Source: JAXGPP01 sp964436865 | GTDB taxonomy: Bacteria; Planctomycetota; Planctomycetia; Pirellulales; Thermoguttaceae | Direction: 5' to 3' | Assembly: GCA_964436865.1 (NCBI GenBank) | Contig: CAYTFK010000058.1 | Location: forward strand, 1-26,904 | Length of the DNA: 26,904 nt | Shown: in pieces, positions 16,792-24,039 of the stretch | Layout of the letters: each line of letters opens with the position of its first letter | How positions within the stretch are numbered: the stretch's first letter is position 1 | Position numbers and translations under genes: made by a program | Notes under the pieces: generated by a model | Databases searched by the model: none | What the model was told of the DNA's origin: nothing | What the model saw: the letters and a program-made list of their open reading frames with translations, nothing else

Positions 16792-17523
16792 ATGCGACCG
16801 GATCAGCGCCGCGCCGATGAACTTCGACCCGTTGTCGTCCGACGGCGCTTCACCCGCACCGCCCCCGGCAGCGTGCTTATCCAGGCGGGCGGCACCACCA
16901 TCCTCTGCACGGCGAGCGTCGAGCCGGCGGTGCCCCCATGGATGGAAGGGCAGAACCGCGGCTGGGTCACCGCCGAGTACGGCATGCTTCCCGGCAGCAC
17001 ACGGCCGCGGAAACAGCGCGAGCGCAGCGGCCGCACCGACGGGCGGACCGCCGAAATCCAGCGCCTCGTCGGCCGCAGCCTCCGGGCGGTCGCCGACCTC
17101 GACGCGCTCGGCCCTCGCACCGTCACCGTCGATTGCGATGTCTTGGAAGCCGATGGCGGCACCCGGACGCTGAGCATCACCGGGGCCCTCGTCGCGCTGG
17201 TCGACGCTCTCGCTTCAATCCGCCACGAACTCCCCGACCCGAGCCGTTTGCCGCTTCGCGACAGCGTGGCCGCGGTCAGCGTCGGGCTGGTCGAAGGGCA
17301 GTTCCGGCTCGATCTCGAATACACCGAGGACTCCGCGGCCGACGTCGATTTGAACGTGGTGATGACCGGCGGTGGACGCTTCATCGAGGTCCAGGGAACG
17401 GGCGAAGAGGCCACGTTCAGCGAAGACGATCTCGCCCAGATGCTCCGCCTCGCACGTGGCGGAATTGCTCAGCTCACCGCGATCCAGCGTCAATCCCTGG
17501 GCAACGACTGGCCGTTCGCCTGA
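16792..17523 (+). CDS. rph: Ribonuclease PH
   Basis: This phosphate-dependent 3'-5' exoribonuclease trims the 3' ends of tRNA precursors and takes part in rRNA turnover as a hexameric ring. The 243-residue protein has the usual length. Signature stretches are EYGMLPGSTRPR, SGRTDGRTAEIQRLVGRSLR (phosphate and RNA-binding arginines), CDVLEADGGTRTLSITGA and DLNVVMTG. The ATG at 16792 starts at the family N-terminus (MRPDQRRADELRPV), although its ribosome site (AGG) is weak. It lies only 32 bp after argF, so it probably belongs to the arg transcript. The following 223 bp hold only a weak 5-bp GC hairpin (17551-17567). Confidence 0.95.
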   Translation: MRPDQRRADELRPVVVRRRFTRTAPGSVLIQAGGTTILCTASVEPAVPPWMEGQNRGWVTAEYGMLPGSTRPRKQRERSGRTDGRTAEIQRLVGRSLRAVADLDALGPRTVTVDCDVLEADGGTRTLSITGALVALVDALASIRHELPDPSRLPLRDSVAAVSVGLVEGQFRLDLEYTEDSAADVDLNVVMTGGGRFIEVQGTGEEATFSEDDLAQMLRLARGGIAQLTAIQRQSLGNDWPFA

Positions 17524-17746
17524 TCCGCCGCCTGGCATTCCCGCCGCAACGGGGCTGGTCACGCCCCTCGCCCCAACGACTCTTCGTGTGGCGCAAAGTC
17601 TGCGGCCCGGGCACCGCTAACCCCTACCGCTCTGCTGGGAATTTGCTCCCCGGTGCTTGACACCTGCTAGCACACTCGCCAAACTCGTGGTGCCAATGGG
17701 GCGGGACTGGTTTGCTGTTGTCTGTTCTCTGACGCGAGGTAGGTCC

Positions 17747-18529
17747 GTGGAAGTCATTATCTGCGAAAACTATGAGGAACTGAGCAGGGCTGCTGCCAAG
17801 GAAGTCGCCACAACGCTCAATGCCAAGCCGAACGCCGTGCTCGGACTGGCCACCGGTTCCACTCCGCTGGGGTTGTATCGGGAATTGGTGCGGATGTACC
17901 GGGAGGACGGGCTCGACTTCTCCCAGGTGACAACCTTCAATCTCGATGAGTATGTGGGCTTGCCGCGGAATCATCCGCAGAGCTACCACTACTTCATGCA
18001 CGAGAACCTGTTCAACCACATCAACGTCCCCAAGCAGAACATCCACATCCCGGCCGGCACCACCGACAACTACCAGGCCTTCTGCCAGTGGTACGAACAG
18101 CGAATCGTCGAGTGCGGCGGAATCGACCTGCAGGTGCTCGGCATCGGTTCCGACGGGCACATCGCGTTCAACGAGCCGTCCAGTTCGCTCGGCTCGCGGA
18201 CGCGGATCAAGACCCTCGCGCAACAGACGATCGAGGACAACGCCCGCTTCTTCGATCGCATCGAGGACGTGCCGATCTACGCCATCACCATGGGCGTGGG
18301 CACAATCATGGAGGCCCGCAAGATCATCCTCCTGGCCGGCGGCAAGGGAAAGGCCGAGGCGGTGGCCGGCGCCATCGAGGGGCCCGTCACGAGCATGAAT
18401 ACCGCTAGCGCGCTGCAGTTGCACCGTGACGCGGTCTTCTTCCTCGACCGCGACGCCGCCAGTCGGCTGAAAATGCGCGACTACTATGAATGGATTCAGG
18501 CCAAGCGGCCTCAAGCCCCGCGGCAGTGA
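17747..18529 (+). CDS. nagB: Glucosamine-6-phosphate deaminase
   Basis: This enzyme converts glucosamine-6-phosphate to fructose-6-phosphate and ammonia, the step that sends amino sugars into glycolysis. The 260-residue protein (E. coli 266) shows LGLATGSTPLGLY (phosphate loop), FNLDEYVGL with the catalytic D67, and GIGSDGHIAFNEP with D136, H138 and E143. These match E. coli D72, D141, H143 and E148 with a constant offset of five. The GTG start has GAGGTAGG just upstream; a frame to 17657 adds an unrelated N-terminus. The neighbour on the right is a GlmU-like protein, so both may deal with hexosamine phosphates. No clear promoter was found. Confidence 0.95.
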   Translation: MEVIICENYEELSRAAAKEVATTLNAKPNAVLGLATGSTPLGLYRELVRMYREDGLDFSQVTTFNLDEYVGLPRNHPQSYHYFMHENLFNHINVPKQNIHIPAGTTDNYQAFCQWYEQRIVECGGIDLQVLGIGSDGHIAFNEPSSSLGSRTRIKTLAQQTIEDNARFFDRIEDVPIYAITMGVGTIMEARKIILLAGGKGKAEAVAGAIEGPVTSMNTASALQLHRDAVFFLDRDAASRLKMRDYYEWIQAKRPQAPRQ

Positions 18530-18567
18530 CGCCCGGGCCGATGCCAAGGTCGGCGCTGAGAGGTGAA

Positions 18568-18610
18568 CCCGGCGTTGCCGGCTCGCGAAGCCGAATACCG
18601 CCGCGCCGGG
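18568..18610. other. Nested hairpin after nagB
   Basis: CCCGGCG (18568-18574) can pair with CGCCGGG (18604-18610), enclosing a second stem CGGCT-cgcga-AGCCG (18579-18593). It starts about 40 bp after the nagB stop. There is no T-run, so termination is uncertain. The rest of the 206-bp gap before the next gene shows nothing recognisable. Confidence 0.35.
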
Positions 18611-18735
18611 ACTCAACCTCCGAACGAATACCACAAGCCTGCCGGTGGCGCCCCGCCTCCCTGCTCAGACGCTGACGGGAGTCCGGTGAACGGGTTGTCT
18701 GCCGCAGGCCGCAATTGTCCGATTGGAGCATTTCT

Positions 18736-20034
18736 ATGCGACTGATCCTCGTCGACCTTCTGACTCCCAAACGCCAGAACTTCTATCCCCTTGCCCTCTG
18801 CAGGCCGATCTGGGAGTTGCGATGCGGCATGACGAGTCTCGCCGAGAAACTCGTGGCCCGCGTCGCGCCGCGCGACGTGGCGTGCTTCCTGCCGCCGTAT
18901 ATGGCGGAAGTATGGTCCGCCGCGATCAAGTGGCCGGTCAACGACGCCTCGCAATTGGCCGGCGACGACTTGCTGCTGGTCAATCCGCGCGTCAAGGCCT
19001 CGGCGCTCGACAGTCTGCTCGCCGGGCCCGCCCAGGCCGTCTTCGACGCCGACGGCGAATTGCTCGCCGCCCGCATTCCCGAAGCGGATCTCGCGCGGCT
19101 CAACACCGCGTCGATTGATGCGCTGGTCGATTCGATCCGGTCTGCCCTGCCGCAAGTTGAACAACCGCTGGCCACCTGGAACTACACCTGGGACCTCGTG
19201 CTCGCCAACCCCGAGCAGCTCGCCGCCGATTTCGTTTCGGCCGGGCACAGCGGCCTCGAGGGCACGGTCGAGCAGCCGCGTGCGATCCGCGGCAGCCAGA
19301 AGGACGTCTTCGTCGGCCACGGCGCGCTGGTCCACCCGATGGTCGTCATCGACGCCGAGCACGGGCCGGTCTATATCGACGAAGAGGCGGAGATTCACCC
19401 CTTCACCCGTATCGAAGGACCGTGCTACATCGGCCGCAAGTCGATTCTGCTGGGCGCGAAGTGCCGCGAGGGGAATTCGATCGGCCCCATGTGCCGCATC
19501 GGCGGTGAAGTCGAGGAATCGATCATCCAGGGCTACTCGAACAAGTACCACGACGGGTTCCTCGGCCACGCCTACGTCGGCGAATGGGTCAACCTGGGCG
19601 CGATGACCACCAATAGCGACCTCAAGAACGACTACGGCACCGTCGAAGTGATGCTTGACGGAAAGACCCCGATCGACACCGGCTCGACCAAGGTCGGCGC
19701 CCTGATCGGCGACCACACCAAGACCTCGATCGGCACCCTGTTCAACACCGGGGCGTATGTCGGCGCCATGGCGCTCATCGCCGCCACCGGCAAGCCGCTG
19801 CCCAAGTTCATCCCGTCTTTCGCCTGGTTCCTTGAAGGCGTGGTGACCAAGGGATTCGGCAAGCGGGCCTTGTTCCAGACGGCGGCCACCGCGATGGGGC
19901 GCCGCAAGCAGACGTGGACCCCGGCCATGGAAGCCATGTGGACCGAGATCTTCAATATCACCGCGCCGGCTCGCATGGAAGCCGTCAAGAAGGGACGCCG
20001 CGCCCTGGCCGCCGCCCAAGGAATCAACCCCTGA
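18736..20034 (+). CDS. GlmU-like sugar nucleotidyltransferase with beta-helix domain
   Basis: This 432-residue protein has an N-terminal half like the putative sugar-nucleotidyltransferase family (NTP_transf_4 type; MRLILVDL, YPLALCRPIWELRCG, SLAEK, LLLVNPRV). The C-terminal half (about 190-360) is a left-handed beta-helix of hexapeptide repeats (VFVGHGALVHPMVVI, VYIDEEAEIHPFTRI, CYIGRKSILLGA) with NLGAMTTNSDLKNDYG, the acetyltransferase-like region of GlmU relatives. A plausible role is making or modifying a hexosamine nucleotide for cell-envelope polymers. The classical GlmU GxGTRM loop is not visible, so the first activity is uncertain. The ATG has GGAG seven bases upstream, and the gene sits between nagB and an acyl carrier protein. 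Confidence 0.8.
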   Translation: MRLILVDLLTPKRQNFYPLALCRPIWELRCGMTSLAEKLVARVAPRDVACFLPPYMAEVWSAAIKWPVNDASQLAGDDLLLVNPRVKASALDSLLAGPAQAVFDADGELLAARIPEADLARLNTASIDALVDSIRSALPQVEQPLATWNYTWDLVLANPEQLAADFVSAGHSGLEGTVEQPRAIRGSQKDVFVGHGALVHPMVVIDAEHGPVYIDEEAEIHPFTRIEGPCYIGRKSILLGAKCREGNSIGPMCRIGGEVEESIIQGYSNKYHDGFLGHAYVGEWVNLGAMTTNSDLKNDYGTVEVMLDGKTPIDTGSTKVGALIGDHTKTSIGTLFNTGAYVGAMALIAATGKPLPKFIPSFAWFLEGVVTKGFGKRALFQTAATAMGRRKQTWTPAMEAMWTEIFNITAPARMEAVKKGRRALAAAQGINP

Positions 20035-20076
20035 TTGAATCGCGACAATATCACCGGATCCCGAGGAGCATCTGAT

Positions 20077-20331
20077 ATGGCAAGCGTTGAAGAACGAGTC
20101 ATCAAAGTCACCGCCCGCGTCCTGCAGCACGACCCGGCGGACATCAAGCTCGAAAGCGCCTTCACCACCGACCTCGGCGCCGAGAGCGTCCAGTCAGTGG
20201 AGCTCGTGGCGATGTTCGAGGAGGAATTCGGCATCGAAATGGACGAGGACGAGGCCCTCTCGGTCGAGACCGTGGGCGATGCGGTCAAATACATTGCCGA
20301 CGTCTGCAAGAAGCAGGGCGTCTCGTGCTGA
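20077..20331 (+). CDS. Acyl carrier protein-like protein
   Basis: This small acidic four-helix protein of 84 residues carries acyl groups on a phosphopantetheine arm. The family core is DLGAESVQSVELVAMFEEEFGI, where S37 (codon 20185-20187) is the expected attachment serine. The usual D-S-L triplet is E-S-V here, a conservative but uncommon change. The ATG has GAGGAG eight bases upstream. It lies 42 bp after the GlmU-like gene and 106 bp before the Re-citrate-synthase-like gene. No fatty-acid synthesis gene (fabF, fabD, fabG) is next to it, so it may be a specialised carrier rather than the housekeeping AcpP. Confidence 0.85.
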   Translation: MASVEERVIKVTARVLQHDPADIKLESAFTTDLGAESVQSVELVAMFEEEFGIEMDEDEALSVETVGDAVKYIADVCKKQGVSC

Positions 20332-20437
20332 ATCGCGGCTCCCGGTCCCGTCGTGCGCCGGGCCTTCCGGGCGCGCCGCGGGGTTCTGAAGCCGTAGCGA
20401 AAACGTTACACCTGCTTGCGCGACGAAAGGACCTCTC

Positions 20438-21841
20438 ATGTCAGAGAAAACTTCCAACCACGAACTCGTCGATACCACCGAGCCGAACCTGCTCGAAGAC
20501 ACCTTCGACTACGGCATGCCTCCCTTGATCAAGTTCGACGGCCCGCTCATCGAATACGTCGACGGCAAACCGATCGAGTTCGATCCCAATTCGGTGAAGA
20601 CCCGCGACATCTTCATCACCGACACCACCTTCCGCGACGGCCAGCAGGCCCGTCCGCCCTACACCATCGACCAGATGGTCCGCATCTACGACATGCTCGG
20701 CCGCCTCGGCGGGCCCAACGGCGTCATCCGCCAGACGGAGTTCTTCCTCTACACCCACAACGACCGCGAGACGCTCGACAAGTGCCGCGAGCTGGGGCAC
20801 AAGTATCCCGAGTGCACCGGCTGGATCCGCGCGGTGCCGGGTGATTTCCGCCTCGTGCAGGAAGCCGGCCTCAAAGAAACCGGCATGCTCACCAGTTGCT
20901 CCGACTACCACATCTTCGAGAAGCTCAAGTTCAAGAGCCGCAAGGCCTGCATGGACTCGTACTGCGAGGTGGTCGAAGCCGCCTTTGAAGCCGGCGTCCG
21001 CCCCCGCTGCCATCTCGAAGACATCACCCGCGCCGACATCGAGGGCTTCGTCCTGCCGTTCGTCGCTCGGCTGATGCGGATGAGCGAGCAGGTCCCCGAA
21101 GAGCAGTCGGTGAAAATCCGCCTCTGCGACACGATGGGCTTCGGGGTGAGCTATCCCGGCGCCCAGTTGCCCCGCAGCGTCCCCAAGCTGATCTACAAGC
21201 TGAACCAGGAAGTGGGTGTTCCCAGCAGCCGGCTCGAATGGCACGGCCACAACGATTTCCACAAGGTGCACGTCAACGCCGCCACCGCGTGGCTCTACGG
21301 CTGCAACTCGCTCAATTCGACCCTCTTCGGCTACGGCGAGCGGACCGGCAACCCGCCGCTCGAAAGCGCGATCTTCGAGTATATCGCCCTCAAGGGCGAC
21401 ATGTGCGGGATCGACACCCCGGTGATCAGCGAACTGGCCGACTACATGCGTTCCATCGGCCTGCCGATCCCCGACAACTACCCGTTCGTCGGCCGGGCGT
21501 TCAACACCACCCGGGCCGGCATCCACGCCGGCGGCCTGCGGCAGGACGAGCGGATCTACAACATCTTCGATACCGCGAAGCTGTTGAACCGCCCACCCCG
21601 CGTGATGCTCACCGACAAGACCGGCTCCGACGGCGTGGCCCTCTGGGTCAACGACTATTTCGGCCTCAAGGGCGACGAGCGGATCAGCAAGATCAAGGTC
21701 CACAAGGTGGCCCGCTGGGTCATGGACCAGTACGAAAAGCACGGCCGCATGACCGCCATCAGCGACGAGGAACTCGAACAGAAGGTCAAAGAGCTGATGC
21801 CCGACTACTACGCCAAGTACAAGGGCGCCCAGCCCGTCTGA
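20438..21841 (+). CDS. DRE-TIM metallolyase, Re-citrate/homocitrate synthase-like
   Basis: This 467-residue member of the 2-isopropylmalate/homocitrate synthase superfamily performs acetyl-CoA Claisen condensations on 2-oxo acids. The catalytic DTTFRDGQQ (D62-Q70) and the metal-binding WHGHND (H269, H271) are intact. There is no C-terminal LeuA regulatory domain. An extra N-terminal region (about 60 residues) and blocks such as IRQTEFFLY, SCSDYHIFEKLK and PRCHLEDITRADI are, from memory, closest to Re-citrate synthases of anaerobes such as Clostridium kluyveri. Automatic annotation would probably say 2-isopropylmalate synthase; homocitrate or citramalate synthase are also possible. The ATG has AAAGGA six bases upstream. 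A perfect palindromic terminator follows. Confidence 0.8.
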   Translation: MSEKTSNHELVDTTEPNLLEDTFDYGMPPLIKFDGPLIEYVDGKPIEFDPNSVKTRDIFITDTTFRDGQQARPPYTIDQMVRIYDMLGRLGGPNGVIRQTEFFLYTHNDRETLDKCRELGHKYPECTGWIRAVPGDFRLVQEAGLKETGMLTSCSDYHIFEKLKFKSRKACMDSYCEVVEAAFEAGVRPRCHLEDITRADIEGFVLPFVARLMRMSEQVPEEQSVKIRLCDTMGFGVSYPGAQLPRSVPKLIYKLNQEVGVPSSRLEWHGHNDFHKVHVNAATAWLYGCNSLNSTLFGYGERTGNPPLESAIFEYIALKGDMCGIDTPVISELADYMRSIGLPIPDNYPFVGRAFNTTRAGIHAGGLRQDERIYNIFDTAKLLNRPPRVMLTDKTGSDGVALWVNDYFGLKGDERISKIKVHKVARWVMDQYEKHGRMTAISDEELEQKVKELMPDYYAKYKGAQPV

Positions 21842-21868
21842 ACCGGGTCCGGTCTCGACCGGCGCGCG

Positions 21869-21899
21869 ACGGGAGGCAATTGCCTCCCGTTCTCGCTTA
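21869..21899 (+). terminator. Palindromic intrinsic terminator
   Basis: A perfect 22-bp palindrome (21869-21890; half-site ACGGGAGGCAA) starts 28 bp after the preceding stop. It forms a stem of about nine pairs with an AATT loop and is followed by a pyrimidine-rich tail, TCTCGCTT. It should end the transcript of the acyl carrier/Re-citrate-synthase-like genes. Confidence 0.7.
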
Positions 21900-21903
21900 T
21901 AAT
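21898..21903 (+). promoter_or_regulatory. Consensus -10 box before the DUF6807 gene
   Basis: A perfect TATAAT lies 42 bp before the ATG, directly after the terminator hairpin. No good -35 box sits 16-18 bases upstream, since that space is the palindrome itself, so a helper protein or a different sigma factor may be needed. Confidence 0.4.
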
Positions 21904-21945
21904 GGACGTCCATGGGGAGACAGACCGATAGAGGAGTACCGACAG

Positions 21946-23022
21946 ATGATCAACCGCCGCTTCGCAGTCGCCGCCGTCCTGGCGTTCTTCGCACCGCTCC
22001 CGCTCCTCGCGGCGGGCGGGCCGCTGGCGTTTTCCGTCGATGAGAAGACTCAGAGCTACACCATCACCGAAGACGGCCGGCCGGTCCTGACCTACCGTTT
22101 CGGCGAGGTTCCTCTCCCGTCCGGCGTCGAGGCAAGCCATTTCGGCAAGCGCGATACGCCCTACGACGGCGCCTACTTCACCGATGGAAGCCAGTACGGC
22201 GGCCCGCGGAGCGACTACATTCATCCGCTCTACGGGTTCCACGGCGAGCCGCTCACCGCCGACTACCCGAGCGACCATCTCCATCACCGCGGCCTCTGGT
22301 GGAGCTGGTGCGAGGTTCGCCGCCACGACAAGATCGGCGACTTGTGGGCCGTCTGCAAGATCCGCGCGTATCCTGTCAAGATCGCCAGGATGGAAGCCGG
22401 CAACGGCGAGGCTGTGCTTCAGGCGGTAAACGTCTGGCGCTACGACGACGACCCGGCCGACGTGGTCAACGAAACGGTCACCATTCGCGCCGCCCGTGCG
22501 ACCGGGACGCCGGGCGCGCGGAGCCGCACCGTCGACGTCGATGTCCGCCTCGAAGCCCTGGTCGACGGCATGGCGATTGCCGGCCGCCAGAAGGTCGATT
22601 ACGGGGGCTACGGCGGCATGACTGTCCGCTTGCATCCGGAGATCAAGGAGTTTTCGCTCCGCGCCGTGCATCCCCGTCCCGATAAGTGGCGCGGCGACGA
22701 CCTGGCGATCGTCGAACGGGTAACCGACCCGGCCAGGTTCGGCGACGCCGCCTGGATGGCCCTCTACGGCAAGTACCCGGCCCCCGGCGTCCAGACGCCG
22801 GGCTTCACCACTCTGATGATGCTCGAGTCGAAAGCAACGCCGCTTTACCCCAACAACTTCCGCTACTACGGCACGACCTGCACCTCGCTCGCCTTCCCCG
22901 GCCGGACGATCCTGCCGCTACCCAAGGGCCAGCCGCTCGACTACAACACGCGTTTCGTGATTTCCGAGGGGAAGACAACCATCGACCAGGAACGAGCCGC
23001 CTGGCAAGCCTACGAACGCTGA
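21946..23022 (+). CDS. Secreted PmoA-like (DUF6807) protein
   Basis: This 358-residue protein has an N-terminal signal peptide (about 1-22, ending LLAAGG) and then one beta-rich domain of the DUF6807/PmoA-like family. The hallmark is DHLHHRGLWWSW (D110, H111, H113, H114, R115), and NNFRYYGTTC lies further on. Despite the PmoA label, the family is not shown to be a methane monooxygenase part. In planctomycetes and bacteroidetes these proteins accompany secreted sugar-degrading enzymes, so a role in carbohydrate use is plausible but unproven. The ATG has GAGGAG nine bases upstream. A much longer frame open to the left overlaps the preceding gene and is rejected. Confidence 0.85.
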   Translation: MINRRFAVAAVLAFFAPLPLLAAGGPLAFSVDEKTQSYTITEDGRPVLTYRFGEVPLPSGVEASHFGKRDTPYDGAYFTDGSQYGGPRSDYIHPLYGFHGEPLTADYPSDHLHHRGLWWSWCEVRRHDKIGDLWAVCKIRAYPVKIARMEAGNGEAVLQAVNVWRYDDDPADVVNETVTIRAARATGTPGARSRTVDVDVRLEALVDGMAIAGRQKVDYGGYGGMTVRLHPEIKEFSLRAVHPRPDKWRGDDLAIVERVTDPARFGDAAWMALYGKYPAPGVQTPGFTTLMMLESKATPLYPNNFRYYGTTCTSLAFPGRTILPLPKGQPLDYNTRFVISEGKTTIDQERAAWQAYER

Positions 23023-23053
23023 CCGTCTCCCGCCCGTCAGCCAGCAACGCCCC

Positions 23054-23088
23054 TTCGCCCCGCGAAAGTCCGCGGGGCGAATCTCTTT
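23054..23088 (+). terminator. Strong intrinsic terminator after the DUF6807 gene
   Basis: A perfect 11-bp stem (TTCGCCCCGCG / CGCGGGGCGAA) with a 6-nt loop is followed by TCTCTTT. It lies 31 bp after the stop codon and just before the assembly gap. Confidence 0.8.
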
Positions 23089-23091
23089 CAA

Positions 23092-23191
23092 NNNNNNNNN
23101 NNNNNNNNNNNNNNNNNNNNNNNNNNNNNNNNNNNNNNNNNNNNNNNNNNNNNNNNNNNNNNNNNNNNNNNNNNNNNNNNNNNNNNNNNNN
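23092..23191. other. Assembly gap of 100 N
   Basis: Exactly 100 undetermined bases, the conventional size for a scaffold join of unknown length. Gene order and distance across it are not proven by the sequence. It cuts the end of a minus-strand gene on its right side. Confidence 0.98.
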
Positions 23192-23339
23192 ATCTGTATT
23201 TTGGGTGGGTCCCGTCGTAGACGGCAAGGAACGTCCGCGCCGGCTCGTCGCCGCACGAGACGAGCAACCGGATCGTTCCGTTGTCGCACTTCACGAGCTC
23301 GTGGAGAACCACTTTCATGGAATGATCCGGAGAATCCAT
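23192..23339 (-). CDS. Unknown protein, C-terminus lost in the assembly gap
   Basis: The first 49 residues are visible (MDSPDHSMKVVLHELVK, then CDNGTIRLLVSCGDEPARTF), and the frame runs into the N run without a stop. The alternating hydrophobic pattern suggests beta strands. I do not recognise a family. The ATG at 23339 is chosen because AAGGAG lies ten bases upstream; the later in-frame ATG (23318) has no such site. It follows the other unknown minus-strand gene by 102 bp. Confidence 0.5.
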
Positions 23340-23441
23340 CGCCACTCGTCTCCTTGCCGCCTCCCAGAGCATACTCTTGGATAGCGTCAGCTCTCCTGCC
23401 GCTCGCCAGAGGCAGCGGTTCACGGCCGCCCAGCGCCGATC

Positions 23442-23948
23442 TCACCGGCACGTCTTACCTTCTCGCCACGCGGATCCGGCCCGCGCAAGAACCCCAAGGT
23501 ATTCGGCGCGTGTCTTGCCCTTTATCCAGTGCCGGCGCAGCTCGCCGCCATAATCTTGCAGAAACGATGAGAGAGAGGACATGAACTCGCGGTATAGCGC
23601 GTCGGCATCCAGCTCAACGCTGCCAAGCGGCTCCACCTCGTTGTGTCTCATGGGGGGCACGAAGGAGTCGCTGTATCCAATGTCAAGCTTGACTGGCGTG
23701 GTTTGACGCGGTCGCTGAGTGGCAAAATCAAGGGCATACCCGTCTGGTTCGAGCCACACGCAGATTCGCTTGTCGAGCCTCGACCTCTGCCCGAGGGCGA
23801 GCAGAAGCCCAAGAAACTCCCAGACCGGATCATTGAGTACCCCGGAGGCGTGCCATTCCCATGCAAACCCGCCCGCAGAGAAGGAGATCGGAAGCCATCC
23901 ATGATGCGGCAGGCCCAAACTTAGCGATATTCGCTTGCTTGCACACAT
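23442..23948 (-). CDS. Protein of unknown function
   Basis: I do not recognise this soluble protein of 168 residues. It has a Trp-rich beta-like region (HHGWLPISFSAGGFAWEW), a leucine-rich helix (WEFLGLLLALGQRSRL) and a basic C-terminal helix (LRRHWIKGKTRAEYLGVLARAG). There is no signal peptide or membrane segment. Size and composition are reminiscent of small accessory proteins such as immunity proteins, but no motif proves this. The ATG at 23948 has GGAG seven bases upstream; an open frame to 24071 adds a tail overlapping the UroD-like gene. It lies 91 bp after that gene's stop on the same strand. Confidence 0.55.
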   Translation of the reverse strand: MCASKRISLSLGLPHHGWLPISFSAGGFAWEWHASGVLNDPVWEFLGLLLALGQRSRLDKRICVWLEPDGYALDFATQRPRQTTPVKLDIGYSDSFVPPMRHNEVEPLGSVELDADALYREFMSSLSSFLQDYGGELRRHWIKGKTRAEYLGVLARAGSAWREGKTCR

Positions 23949-24039
23949 AGGGACGCTCCGGTCTTTCCGGCCAAAAGCCTTGGAATCTACGGGCGGGCCG
24001 CAGTTGACCGCTTCGTCGGCTTGACCCGACCAGATAGAC

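Noticed and set aside
17657..17690. Perfect TTGACA before nagB as a promoter
   Set aside because: No acceptable -10 box lies 16-18 bases downstream (best match 3 of 6), and the nagB start is a further 60 bases away.
21238..21945. Upstream extension of the DUF6807 gene
   Set aside because: It overlaps the Re-citrate-synthase-like gene out of frame and crosses a terminator; the ATG at 21946 has a strong ribosome site and begins a signal peptide.
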